A DNA stretch of 62,828 nt from Acanthaster planci. Lineage: Eukaryota; Echinodermata; Asteroidea; Valvatida; Acanthasteridae. Of this stretch, positions 47,701-59,700 are shown piece after piece. Location of the stretch: contig NW_019091444.1 of the NCBI RefSeq assembly GCF_001949145.1, positions 220,227 through 283,054 on the forward strand, in the 5' to 3' direction. The notes beneath the pieces were generated by a model, which was not told the origin of the DNA, searched no databases, and saw only the letters and a program-made list of their open reading frames with translations. The translations under genes were made by a program, and so were the position numbers. Positions within the stretch are counted from its first letter, which is position 1; the number at the start of each line of letters is the position of its first letter.

Positions 47701-50700
47701 CATAGTTCCCATGCTTATTTCAGGTTCATGTGCATGTACATGTACTGTACATTTGCATGCGCTCACTGCGGGAAAGTTGGCCTCAGTGAAAAGCACCATT
47801 TGTACGGAATCCCAAAACTATGACCAGTGCAGTGTAGATATATGACTCATTCTGGCTGTTAGCCAGTGCCCCACCTGGCAATATTGACATTAGATAACCT
47901 ACATACAGTGTCCAAATTTGGCAACAGGTGCAGCTTTGATATCGGGCAGCTGGATATACATGTAAACCTTTGACACTTGTTCAAATTTAGACCTCAATTA
48001 AGGCGCACAGGTGGAGAGCTGTAGCTTAATGTGGACACAGATACAGGGCTTATGGCCCCAAGTCGTGTTCATTGTGGATATGGGTTTTCTGAAGTCAGGG
48101 TACCGTACAACAGAGCCATTTCCAAGTCAGAGAAGGGACTTGATAGGCTGGTATGGGAAAACTTACATTGGAGACCCTTCAAAACGCCGCAATATGTTAC
48201 ATGTAGGCTCTTTGAATAATAGAAGTGTCATAAACTTACACCCTCTGGTACATGTACTGCGCATGCACTTTTTAAGTTGCCGGGCAGGCTTGTAGCAACC
48301 TGTACCCATATTAGCCGAGCTGCCCTTAAAATAATGCTTGTAAACTGAAAGGTGTGAATAATCCTACTGTGTGTTCATGTACAGCCCATGTAGCTGCGTG
48401 TACATGTACTGTACATGCTATTAGAAGTCTTCACACATGTAGTACTACCTCATTGGCCAGTGAGAAGACACGTTGTTGTGAGACGTAAGGGGATTTTTTG
48501 TACAGTGACCCATGTCCATCTAAGATGAGACATGAGAGCAATGCTGGGAATCATGGACCTGCCGTACACACATGTAGTTGTGAATCGGTTTACTTTTGGA
48601 AGCATTATCAAACCCTAACCGCTTCTCAATCCTCCAGAATCCTTCAAGCGGTTTTGGAGGATCGAGGGTGAATGGCAAAAGTGCATGGCTTATTGCAAAG
48701 TACATGTATATCATGAGTGAAGGTCAGGGGTTAGACGTTGTGTTGTTCTTGCCCAATCATGCATGAATTCGGCCCGATATTTCTGTTGAATGAACTGATT
48801 GCTCAAGAATGCCATTCCCACTGCCTCAACATAATGAGAGAAATTGCCAGAGGATTTTGAAAGATTGATTGAGGCAGTAGACACACCTCCAAATAACATT
48901 TTCAAGAAATTTTGGAGGATTTCGGAGGATTGAGGCTGAATGCAATTTTTTCATCTTGAAAATTGGAGGATTTTGGAGGACTGAGGATGGTTCCTAGTAA
49001 AAGGCCTAGGGGGTTAGGGTTAATGTAGGAACCTTGATTCCTGACATGTTGGGTGGAGACTCTCCTTCAGGAATTCTCAGGAAAATGGGGTTTGGTTCAC
49101 AAATAGACCCCTCGGAAGGTGAACAATGAAAATATTGGAAATGGATTATATAGCTTAATATGCAGCACACACTCTGTGCCTTCCAACCATTCTATTGAAT
49201 TACAGAAATTGAAGTTAATGATTATTTCTTGATTTTGTTCCCCGATTGGTGATTTTTTGTCTAGATCTGAAAGGTATCGGTTTGAAGAAGGGGATGTTTT
49301 TCAATCCGGACCCGTACATTAAGTTCTCCATCCAGCCGGGCCGTAACCACACCCTGCCGCTGTCGGACAGCTACTACGGCCAGGAGCAGCGGACGTCCAT
49401 CGCGGAGAAGACTGTCATGCCTTCCTGGGATGATCAGGTATAAGAAGGCCGGAGGGTTTCGGGGGGCAGTGGGGTTCGCTCATGACGATTATGGGCGTTC
49501 TTTCAAAACAGGGTTGTCTGTTGCATGCTTCTCAGGCTTTTCCTTGTTTGCTAGGAAAGAAGTGAAGCCCCAGACCTGAAAGCCAAGTCATTGGAGAAAT
49601 GTTGAGTGTTGGAGTCTAGTTCATCACAAGTCCCTGCAAGACTATCACAAGGCATCCAGTCTGAAGTCACAAGCTCTTCAAACAAACTGTGACCAAAAAG
49701 CTCTCCTTTGTCATTGTTCATCCTCTTTATTACCCGTGACTGGTCTTGTTGAAGGAGGTGTGGCTGGACTTGTGGGGGGACTTGGTGATGGGCTCGACTG
49801 CAGCCACTGAAAGTGTTCCAAGCAATGCCGAGCTGTCAAATTGTGACGACCGCATCAAGTCGTTCACGCGCGCTGCTTAAATGTTAAGAAATGCTTGTTC
49901 CCAAAACGTGAAAGGGCACGGTGCTCATGTGTCTTGTTAAACAGAGGATATGCAGATTACACAAGGAATTCCAGACGCTTTCCCTCCGACACGCATACCT
50001 GCTCAATGGTCGAATGACCGTCAATTTTTTGATCAATGACTTGCGCGGGCACATCCGTCAGATGGGGGTTCCGTCCCAGGGCGTAGAGATTAAATGCATC
50101 CGAGTTGATGGGAAGTCCTCTCCCCCTGGAGGATATGACTCCATCCATAGGGTTTCACCTTTTCTCTCATTTCCCCCCTCCCTCTCTCTCCCCTTCCCCC
50201 TCCCTGCCTGTCACATCTGCCTTCTACCCCCCTTCATTCCAGAGAAGCATAAAGGGGAAATTTGCCCGGAATGGAGAACATGTGAACATCTGCAGGCATC
50301 AATTACAGCGAACTGTGCCACGTTTAAGGGGCTGAGGCATTAAAAAGCCTGATTTATGGCAGTAAGATAGAACCTACTAGAACGATTTTGACCCGCGTCC
50401 GCCGACCCCATCTCTGCAAGTACCCAGCATTTCTGACTCACTTTTTTTTTTGGTGGGGAGGTAGAAGAAACGGAAAGATTTTGGGGTTGCCGAATTAGTT
50501 CCAGAAACTCATTCCATGCATCAGGTGTGAAGGGGGGCGAAGGAACCCCTGTCGAGGAGATCCATCGGACTCAGGGGATGGCAAAACCTGAAATTGGAGA
50601 AGCATAGAGACTAATGATCCATAGCACAGTCGGAGCCCCCGGGGGCCCGATAATCATTCAGAAACTCTGCTAGACTCTGCTGTGTATATACGTATTCCAG

Positions 50701-53700
50701 GATATCTGCTAGACGACTAAGACTAATAGAAAATTAAAGAGCGAGGGCCTGTAACAGTTTTTTTTGTCTGGCTACAGCCTGTGATTTTTTTCGTAGATCA
50801 CCCCAGTGTTCGTTGTTTTTTCCATGTGTACTGTAGACCTTTATCAGTAAAGAGTCTTGTTCTCTGTAGATCCACCGGCAAAAGTAATACAACTTCACAT
50901 ATTGATAAAAGGGACCAGGCTTTTTTTCCGTCCAGCCTCGATCGGTTGCATTGCTTTGAATGGTTGAAAAAGCAAGAAGGCTACCCCATGATAGAGGTCT
51001 ATTGCATATCTAAACACAGCGTGCAAGGCCTTGTTTGGTTTGTAAATTTTTTTTCTGCTCTCCGATTTGCAAACCTGATGTGTAGAGAATCTTTAGCTTA
51101 AAAAAAATGTCTGAATCAGCTTAGAGCAGTGTCTTGCACAAATCTTCTCATCCCACTGGATCCTTGGCATCAGTTCAGGAGCCAATTGTGGCTATTAGTG
51201 CTGACCATCATTCCAGGCCACCAATTCTGGCCATCATTACTATGATAGCCAGACTTCTGGCCAGCAGTTCAGGCCACCATTCATGGCCACCAGCTTTGGT
51301 GACTCTCTGTGGCCACCAGCTCCGGCTACCAGTTTTGGTGCGCCGTTTGTGGTTAGCATGGAATTGTGTCCTCTTGCTCTACCTTGTTCCTGGTTTGGAC
51401 CACCTGATCTGGCTACCGGATCTTGTCCATGAATCCGGCCACTGAAACTGGCCGCCGGTCTGGCCATCAGATTTAGCCATCTGACCATCCTCTCGCTATC
51501 GGCCCTCCTACCTTAACTGGGGTCACCTTTGCGAGAGATTGGCCCCCCAACTTGATTTTTCCCATCTAAGCTGTGGAACATCCATCACAGTGCTGGTCAC
51601 ACCTGGAAGTCCTTGACGCTTGCTATTTTTGGTGATTTCACGAAAACGAACAAATTGACTTCATCAAGCCACATTTACAACAAACAGGCACTGCAAAAAC
51701 AAGGGAACTAGTGCTAATTTATTCCAAAAATAAGTGACACTTTCCACTGTTAAAATAAAGTTTTTGTAAAAGACAGCTACACGTACAGAGCACGTGTTCA
51801 TGGCAGTACTATCCACGGGGTGCATGAAGTCTTGAGTCTAATTGAAGTATTCCTGGACATGTGGTTGGGCTTTTCTACCTTGACATTTTGACCAAATAAA
51901 TCAGAACAAAGCAAGATTTTAGTACGAGCGAGCTTGTCTGTAAGTAAAAGGAATTGCTCGAGATTGAAACGATTAAAAATCTGTCCTATCGTGTACGCCT
52001 ATGTTTTGTGTTTAATTGTATGTGTCCGCTTCAGATGCCCCCTAAACAGGTTGGGCGCAGCTTAAAATCGTCTTGACTCCCTGCCTGCAAGTTTCGGTTT
52101 CCCAGACCTCGACACCTGACACTTAAAAGACGGCAGCGGCAGCCAATAATCCAATTACCTCTGCCAATTAGGCCCATCTCCCTAATTCTTGTCTTCCTTC
52201 CCCCCGTAGGAGTTCCACTTCAGAGCGGCGCGCACCGACGTCCTTGAGATGGAAGTAAAGGACAAGTTTGTGCGATCGCGGCCGATCATCAGCCGCTTTC
52301 TCGGCCGCCTGGCCATTCCCATCCAGCGGCTCGTCGAGAAGGCAGCACTTGGGTGAGTCCTTGTCATGGCTGAGTCGGCCCCAGCCTGTTAATTGTTGGC
52401 TTGACTTTGAATCCTGCCTCCATCTATTATCAGTTAGTGCCTGACTTGATTTGCTCTTCACATCCAGCTACTTGTTGAGAAAGTTGCACTTTGGTAAGTC
52501 CTTTTCTGAGTGGAGCACTTTACCTGTAAGTGATTGGTTTGGGGTTCATTTCCTTCCTCAGTGCCTTAGCTGATCCGCCAGTGACACACAGTGACTTGTC
52601 AAGACAGTACTTTTCTTAGTGGAGCACTGTGCTTGTAAATGATTGGTCTTGGGTGAAAATCCCTCTTCCGTGTGTGATTAGTTTTGCTCAGCTGATTAGC
52701 TGTTCACATCTAATGACTTGTCAAGGAAGCAACACTTTATGTGAGTCTGTTTCTCAATAGATTGCTGCTCCTGTAATTGGTTGGTTCAGGGTTCATATCC
52801 CTTCTGAATGCACAATCAGTAAGCCTCCAGCTGAATGTCCATTGACATCTGATACAAAAAAAATTAGCAGTTGGGTGAGTCTCTTGTAATGCGAATTCCT
52901 CTTTATGGTGAATTTCATTCGCTCATTTGAATGTATCCCTCTTTGGGATTTTTTTTCAGAGAGCGGACGGTGACCTACAACTTGACCAAACGCCATCCTT
53001 CGGATCATGTCAGTGGCTGTCTGACATTCACTGTGGACATCGAACAAGAGGACAGCCCGGAGAGTAAGTAGAAATTTAATTTTTTTGTTTCGTAGTCAGC
53101 TCCCTTAAAGATCCAGTCCAGTGTTGCAGTTAGTATCCCATAGGGTGTACTACAGATGCAACACTCTGGATTGAGATGTCCAGGCTTTATTCCTGTGTGT
53201 TCTTCTGGAGTGTGACTTGCATCTCTTTTGAAGTGTTGCCTAAGGCATCCGTACTTTCCCTCTACATCTTCAAGTTATCAGAGGAGGACTTTCTAGGTTA
53301 GAACAACTTTCTCTTGCTTCTGTGCACATAAAAAGTTAACTGGAGCAGACTTTTTGTCATGTTCCTAAATAGAAAGGGATTGAGCTGTTTAGAATGACTT
53401 CCGCTGTGCCCTCTTTGTTCATGCAGACCTTAATGATTTGTGCACATTTCAACGAAAATGCTCCACAATCTTTGCATGCAGCATGTTCACTCCTTAGGAC
53501 ACCATGTACAGTACATGCAAACAACACAACATCTTTTCTTTACACCAAGGATTCCACTCGGCTAAACGCGTGCTAAAGCCATCTCTCCTTCCACAGTGAG
53601 GTTGGTCCCCTGGAACTGAATTTCCATGTGTCCCACATCTGTGGTGAAGGTTTGAATCCCACCTAGATTCCCACCCACCTGTTCGATCTGGAGCTAACCG

Positions 53701-56700
53701 CCCAATTCCCAAATCTTCACACTGTTGGAATCAAATTTTTTCACGAATTTCTTCAGAATTTCTCCCAGCCACTGTGCCGTTGATACAAGTAGAATGACTA
53801 TCATGTCACTGAATAAACTTGGGATCTCCTTTTTAAAAACTGTAAAGACACCAGTTTCTGTGAAAGGATAAACATAAGCCCGCTGTACTGGACGGCACCC
53901 CCCCCCAAAAAGGCCAGTACTTCAGGAAACGTAACTTGATTGAAGCTTCCACAGAAGTGACAGATATAAAGCCCCCCTTGTGCTGTGTTGCTAGCTCAGC
54001 TCGTCAGTCCCTGAATGATGCGGAGATAATTTTAGAAACTGTGGCCTTCAGAAAAGCTCAGTCGGAGAGGCCAGTCACCCAATCTGTCACACCGTACAGT
54101 CGCTTGTCAGGAGTAGGATCAAGACCAGGAAATGTGCATTAGCAACTTGTGTTATCGGCTCATAAATTCCATCAGCTATTACATAAGGGTATTAGCGTTA
54201 CTGGTAATTTTTTTTTCGTGTTATTCCTGGTATGATGTAACAGCTTTTTTTTTAAAAGCATGACAGGCATATGACACAAAACACAAGGGGACCAGTTCAT
54301 GTAAGTCTTGTCTCCGTGGGAGTTGTAAGTTTTGACACTGCCTGAATGGGGATATCTTTTAAAAATTGCAGTAGAAATAAGAAGGAATGAATTCAGTGCT
54401 TAATGTGAAAATGCCTCAAATTGCCTAACAATCCGCCCTGAGCTGAAGCGAAAAAAAGACAGGTGGTTACAACCGGGTTCTTGCACGCGTTCTGCGTGTA
54501 CGCAAAGACCACACGTTCGGGAATAAGTTTGTTGCGTGTACTCAGCGTGCTCAGCGTCAAACACGCATAAACTCGCACGCCTATGCGATGAGTTGGTGCC
54601 AAAAAGACTGTCAATTTCATTTAAAAGCACGCCCTCTTTTGTTCCGCTCGGAGTGGATGGAAACAACAATTAAACCTGGCTGACCAAAGGTTTGAAAATG
54701 GCACAAGATGCCTCCAGTAGATTTATATTTCAAAATAACAAAATGAAGGGTTATAAATTCGTAACTGCTTGTTCTCTTATATTTTTAGTTGTTATGTATT
54801 GTACCGGGTATATTTCTTAATTTGTATTTGACAATTGTCATAGCCTAAAATGGAAATTCTCTGGAATTCAGCTTCTGGCTGCAAATGAAATTTTAATAAT
54901 AAACCACAATAATAATAATAATTTTATAAAAATGAATAATAAATTTTTTAAAACTAGGTTGGCGAAGGAGATTACAAAGACAGTTGATCAAACAAGAGCA
55001 CCCATCTATCAGAATTTGGGCTAGTGGCAGAATGTACATTGTTATTTGTTCTAGCAAAACACCTTACCGGCAAGAATGTCATGTACATCATGTATGTTGT
55101 ATGTGGGAGCTCTCAATTGAATTTGCTCTGGTCATAAATCTGCTAAAGTAATATTTTTCTGACCAGGGTAGGCAGGAACAGCAGGAGAGATGGCAATCCT
55201 AACAGACTGTCACAAACAGAGTGTTCTGGGATTGGGTTAGTACAAAAATTTTGATTTTCTTTTTTTTTCCTCAGGTGAATCTGTTGCCAACGGCGACGAG
55301 GAGCGCATTCCTGATCAGGTGACTAGGTCCTTGTCCGTCCCAGCCATCTCAAACTTGGGGGATGAAGGCGACGGCCGACAGCGAGCCAGCACGCAACCCA
55401 CGTCAGCAAATGCACTAGCCGGTGCCCAGCACCTGGCCGCCGACCGAACAATATCGGCTCCTTCCAGTTATCGGGCCGGAGCTACCCGACTGACCAACAT
55501 TGGGGCACCTGAGACGCCCACGGATGAGATCACCTATCCCATCACCCAAGAACAGCTCTCGGCTGCTGCGCAACGGACGAACTCTCCATCCATTGGAGAA
55601 ATTCAGAGTATACAGTGTTCCTTAATACTGCCGGACAAGACTGCACCGAATGATAATGATGATGGGGTGAGAGCCGGTTCTGAGAGACGCACGTCACCGA
55701 GTAGGCCGACTGAACTCCATCTGCACATACCCAGGTCAAAGGGTGCAACTTCGCAGCCCGATGTCGTCCCACCTGCAGTGGCCACCCAGACCTCCCCTTT
55801 GCCGAAACCTTCGCCTGATGCTGCTCGGGGGAGAACTATGCAAGCGGAAGGGTCCCTCGCAGTGAAAGCCCAAACCCCTGATGTGGTGGAGGAAACCATG
55901 TTTCCGTTAACCCTGGATGATTCTGAAATGGATACCGGAACGCGACAGGAATCGCAATCGGATTTAGTGAACGATTTGGACGGTGTGTCAGGTCGGCGGG
56001 CTTCGGCAGAAGGGGGCACTCTGTTGCTGCCTCCTCGTGAGCTTCAAAACGCAGGTTTGAGCTCCTCCCTGCCTTCCAAGCCCAGTTCCACATCAGCACT
56101 GGCTGCGGACCGCCTGCTGAGCAACGAGAACCTGGTCGCCCGCGCCATCCTCAGCTCCTCCCCGCTGCGGGTCCACCCGTCCTCTGGCTCCCCCTCTAAC
56201 TCTCCGCTGGGCTCCCCGGCCAGCCGGCGTCGCGCCATCAGTGACATCGCCCTGCAGCGAGAGATCGAGGAAGAGGTGAACCGCCTGCGGATGCGCTCGT
56301 CGACCGCCATGCCAGCCCGTGAGCCAGAGACTCCCACCAACACACCGGTCGGCACCCCGCAGGTGGATTCCATCTTAGCTGCCTCCAGGGGCCCCGATCT
56401 GAGTTTGCCGGAGAACGTGCCTTTGGAGCAAACTGGCACAGATGCGACAAATCAAGCTGGAACTGAAAACATCCAAAGCGGCTCTGCCGGTCCCAGAAAC
56501 AACAACAATAGCCAGACGCAGCCAGGCAACAGCACATCGACTTCAGAAACAACCATGCTGTCCAGCGCAACCGACACAACAGGTGCTGAAGAGGGCAGCA
56601 GCAGCACACTATTGGCTATGAACCAGAACAACATTGGCCAATCAGAGGCCGGGAGCGAGACCCCCCCAGATGGCAATGCATCATCCCACGACACCAGATC

Positions 56701-59700
56701 CACCACCGAATCAGAAAGCTTCGAATCGGGTACCAGTCACTCAGCTGGTTCCGAATCGTCAGATCTTGCAGCCAGGGGCGGAGGAGATTCGAGCAGACCA
56801 GATGGACAGGCAACAGCCAAAGGGGCTGTTGGTAAATCCGACAACGTCTGGCAACGCAGGAAAAAGTACAAGTCGTCTAGACCGAATCTAAGAGGTGGGC
56901 TTTGTGTTAATTTCGTACAGGTTGTTTCAAACCAGGCTCATGAGTCCAATTACTGGTATTAGCAGCCACCATATTCATCGTCTTGTCCAAAAAAATAAAG
57001 CACTACATTTAACTGGCATATTTACAGCTGGTTGTGGCCACACCAAATCCTCCCATCTCCAGTGTCACATTTTGTGCTCAAGACAGGACAACCCAACCAC
57101 TGTTTACCTTAGGATCATGATTCTTCGGGGTCCTGTTACCACCAAGAAATATTTTGGTATATATCTTTATTGAGCCCTGCTTGCCTTTCAAATACGGTTG
57201 TGGTACAAGACAACAAGCTCAAGACCAAATCTCATACTTGTTAAAGTTTGCTTAACAAATTTATGTGCTAAGCAAGAAAAAGCTCAAGAACCTGTAAGTA
57301 GTGTTAGTCCCTTGCCACTTTGTCCGATGGCCCTCTCTTGCTTAGAAAATATCTTCTGGGGTTAGCAGTTAACTAGGTTTTTGAGAACTTGATGTTATTG
57401 CTATGGAAGCCTGCATTCTGTGACAATTTGTGGCATATCTGAGGTTCAGGCATGTGAAACACATTGTTAATTAATTTTGGATTGTTTGCCCTGCCCGATG
57501 CGTATTATAACACTGTATACTCAGTGTATGCCCCCGAAGGCTTTTGCCAAAAACACAAGCATGCTCGGGTGGGACTTGAACCCCATGACCTCGTGCTTAC
57601 TAGTGCAGATGTCTTAGCCACTTGACCGCCGAGCTTGCCGGTGTCGGCTGGCTGGATCGAGTCAGATGTGGCAGCGGGTACCGCGAACAACTGTTTCCAA
57701 GGATGGATGTTGCACACCGGACAGATCTTTAAAAATTAATTCCCTGTTGAAAATTTGTGACAGTCAATATCACCGGGGTGACCTCGGACAGCACAGACAT
57801 CGAAGCCCAACGCACCCCCACCACGCCGGTGCTAACCCCGCAACGCGTCACCTACCAACGTTACGAGCTACCAGCTGGCGAAGACCCTCTGCCTGACAGT
57901 AAGTGCCCTATGTGATTGTTGTCCGCTGTGGAGTGGCCCATCGCAGGGACTGTGAAAGTCAAGATGGGAATGTCTTTGATCTTTTTGAGTGGAGAATGTG
58001 GTGCTCTGTTCTGTTTATTTGGTTTTCACTCGATAACTCCGAAACGCACCCTATGTGACCAAAGAAATGTCCAAGTCAACCACATGACAAGGACATTGTG
58101 CGTGTACATGTACAATGTACATCCTGTAGGCCAAGCCATATTGTTATTAATGTACATTAGAGCTGGTGTACAGACTCTCCGAAGTACATCTACCGTACAG
58201 TGGCTCAGCCATTGGATTTTTACACTGCGTAGAATATCAAGTGTGTGCTGCTGTGAGTTATGTTCGCTACCAGGCTCTTTTGGAATGGTAGAATTGGGCA
58301 TGGACAGGAATTTTCAGCAAAAACTTACTAAGAGTTCATGTGCTCGTGTACTGCATGAGATTTTTGATACTTCTGGTATTGGATTGAGTAAACGAAATGT
58401 ATGAATTTCAGTTGATTTAATGGGGCCCTACACATTGGTACAATAATTTGAAATGCACTTTCCTCTCAGATTGGGAAGCTCGGATCGACCAGTACGGCCG
58501 AGTGTTTTATATCAACCACGCCCAGCGCACAACCACTTGGACCAAGCCAAAGATAAGCCACGCCACGCAGCAAGAGCACCACGAGAGGGACTCCCGACAG
58601 AGCAGGCAGCAGCTGGACCGAAGGTAAGTGGGGGAAAAAAAGGAAGCTGTGCCCAGGAAGTCTGCAGAACGGCTTGCTTTCCTGCACTGTGTGGACATCT
58701 TTTGTTCACAAGTCCACACTAGATATGTACACGTCAGGTGGGCAAGCAGATGTCAAGTTCCCAACTAAGGATCGTCATAGCCGATTGCCCCAAAATTTCC
58801 AATGTTTTCAGTGGCAGTAAGCCTGAGAAGAACTCACCCGAGAACTTTCTCGGTACTGTTTGCTGACACAGGCTTTTTTTTTCTTCGTTTTTTTTCCCTT
58901 CAGGTATCAGAGCATCCACAGAACCTTACAAAGACAAGACAACGCATCTGAAGAGAGCTCGTCCGCATCAAGTAGGATTTCTCTTGTTGTCATGGCAACC
59001 CCAAACTGATCACGACATCACACTCAAGAGAACATCTCCAAAGTTTACAATACCATTGAACATTCCGGCGTGACGATTGCTTTTCCTAATTGGGAATACC
59101 TGTTCCTATTGGGAGCAATGTATTTTCATTCTATTGGATTGACCCGTTCCCATTAGGAACACAGCGAAATAAACTTGAGGCATTCCGTCAAGAAGTGTTC
59201 TTGTTGGAATGAGAACATTTGAAACCGTTGAGATGCTCTCTTAACTCCGACAGGTATTTTGGACACAGCAAACTTTTTACATTCTATGTAAAAATATGCA
59301 AAGCCTGTTTTTTTTCCCCTTGTACAGCGTCAACGGATAGCATTCCCGAGATTCAGTCGCCAAGAGTGCAGCATTCAATCTTGGAGGCGCCAGCAGTCAA
59401 GTTCATCACCAGGCCGGACTTCTTCACCATCCTGCACTCTAATGCGGTGAGTTTGTCCTCTCCTCTGTGGCAAGTAGCCACATCCCTAGCCGCATCCACA
59501 GATGATGGTACCTGTTCACATTGGAATCATTGCGTTAGCAGAGAAACGCTCATTGTAGATTCACTGATGGAAGGTTTAGTTCAGCGTAGCCCTGTTGGTT
59601 CATTAAGCGTAGGAGTGTAGCTCACAGTTCAGTCACAGTGTAATAGGTTTGTGTCAAGAGAGGTATGTTCAAAACATGCAGGTTCTTTGAAACTGAAACC

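Larger units (their letters stand above)
24900..48710. repeat. domain of ACATGT/GTACAT hexamer blocks
   Basis: Across this 24-kb interval, blocks of one to about five ACATGT units recur throughout introns and spacer. Examples are near 25911, 26108, 27316, 30354, 30565, 34110, 35684, 36605, 37352, 38756, 40012, 41930, 46923 and 47648. The hexamer is its own reverse complement when phased as GTACAT/ATGTAC, and is strictly alternating purine-pyrimidine. Such blocks are sparse before 24.9 kb and after 48.7 kb. Associated variants carry CCGGTA. Exons inside the interval lack the blocks. Confidence 0.8.
44604..49264 (+). other. HECW intron 3 (4.7 kb)
   Basis: Holds MITE family 1 copy 2, a degenerate tandem repeat at 46040-46190 (GGGAAAAGATTTTCAC type), and a foldback-like block at 48610-49021. 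The ACATGT hexamer domain ends within it near 48.7 kb. No other exon is seen. Confidence 0.75.
56895..57763 (+). other. HECW intron 7
   Basis: Contains an in-frame stop (56960), AATAAA at 56994-56999, a GGTTGTGG stretch near 57029, and a minus-strand SINE at 57472-57720. Confidence 0.75.

Noticed and set aside
48611-49021. TTAGGG-like words at both edges of a foldback block, considered as interstitial telomere repeats
   Set aside because: Only about one and a half hexamers on each side, which is expected by chance for ends of an inverted repeat.
49921-50343. Open frames on both strands at 49.9-50.3 kb, considered as a retroelement remnant or extra HECW exon
   Set aside because: No reverse transcriptase, integrase or other motif can be named. 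The flanks do not give a phase-compatible exon, and exon 4 joins exon 5 perfectly without it.
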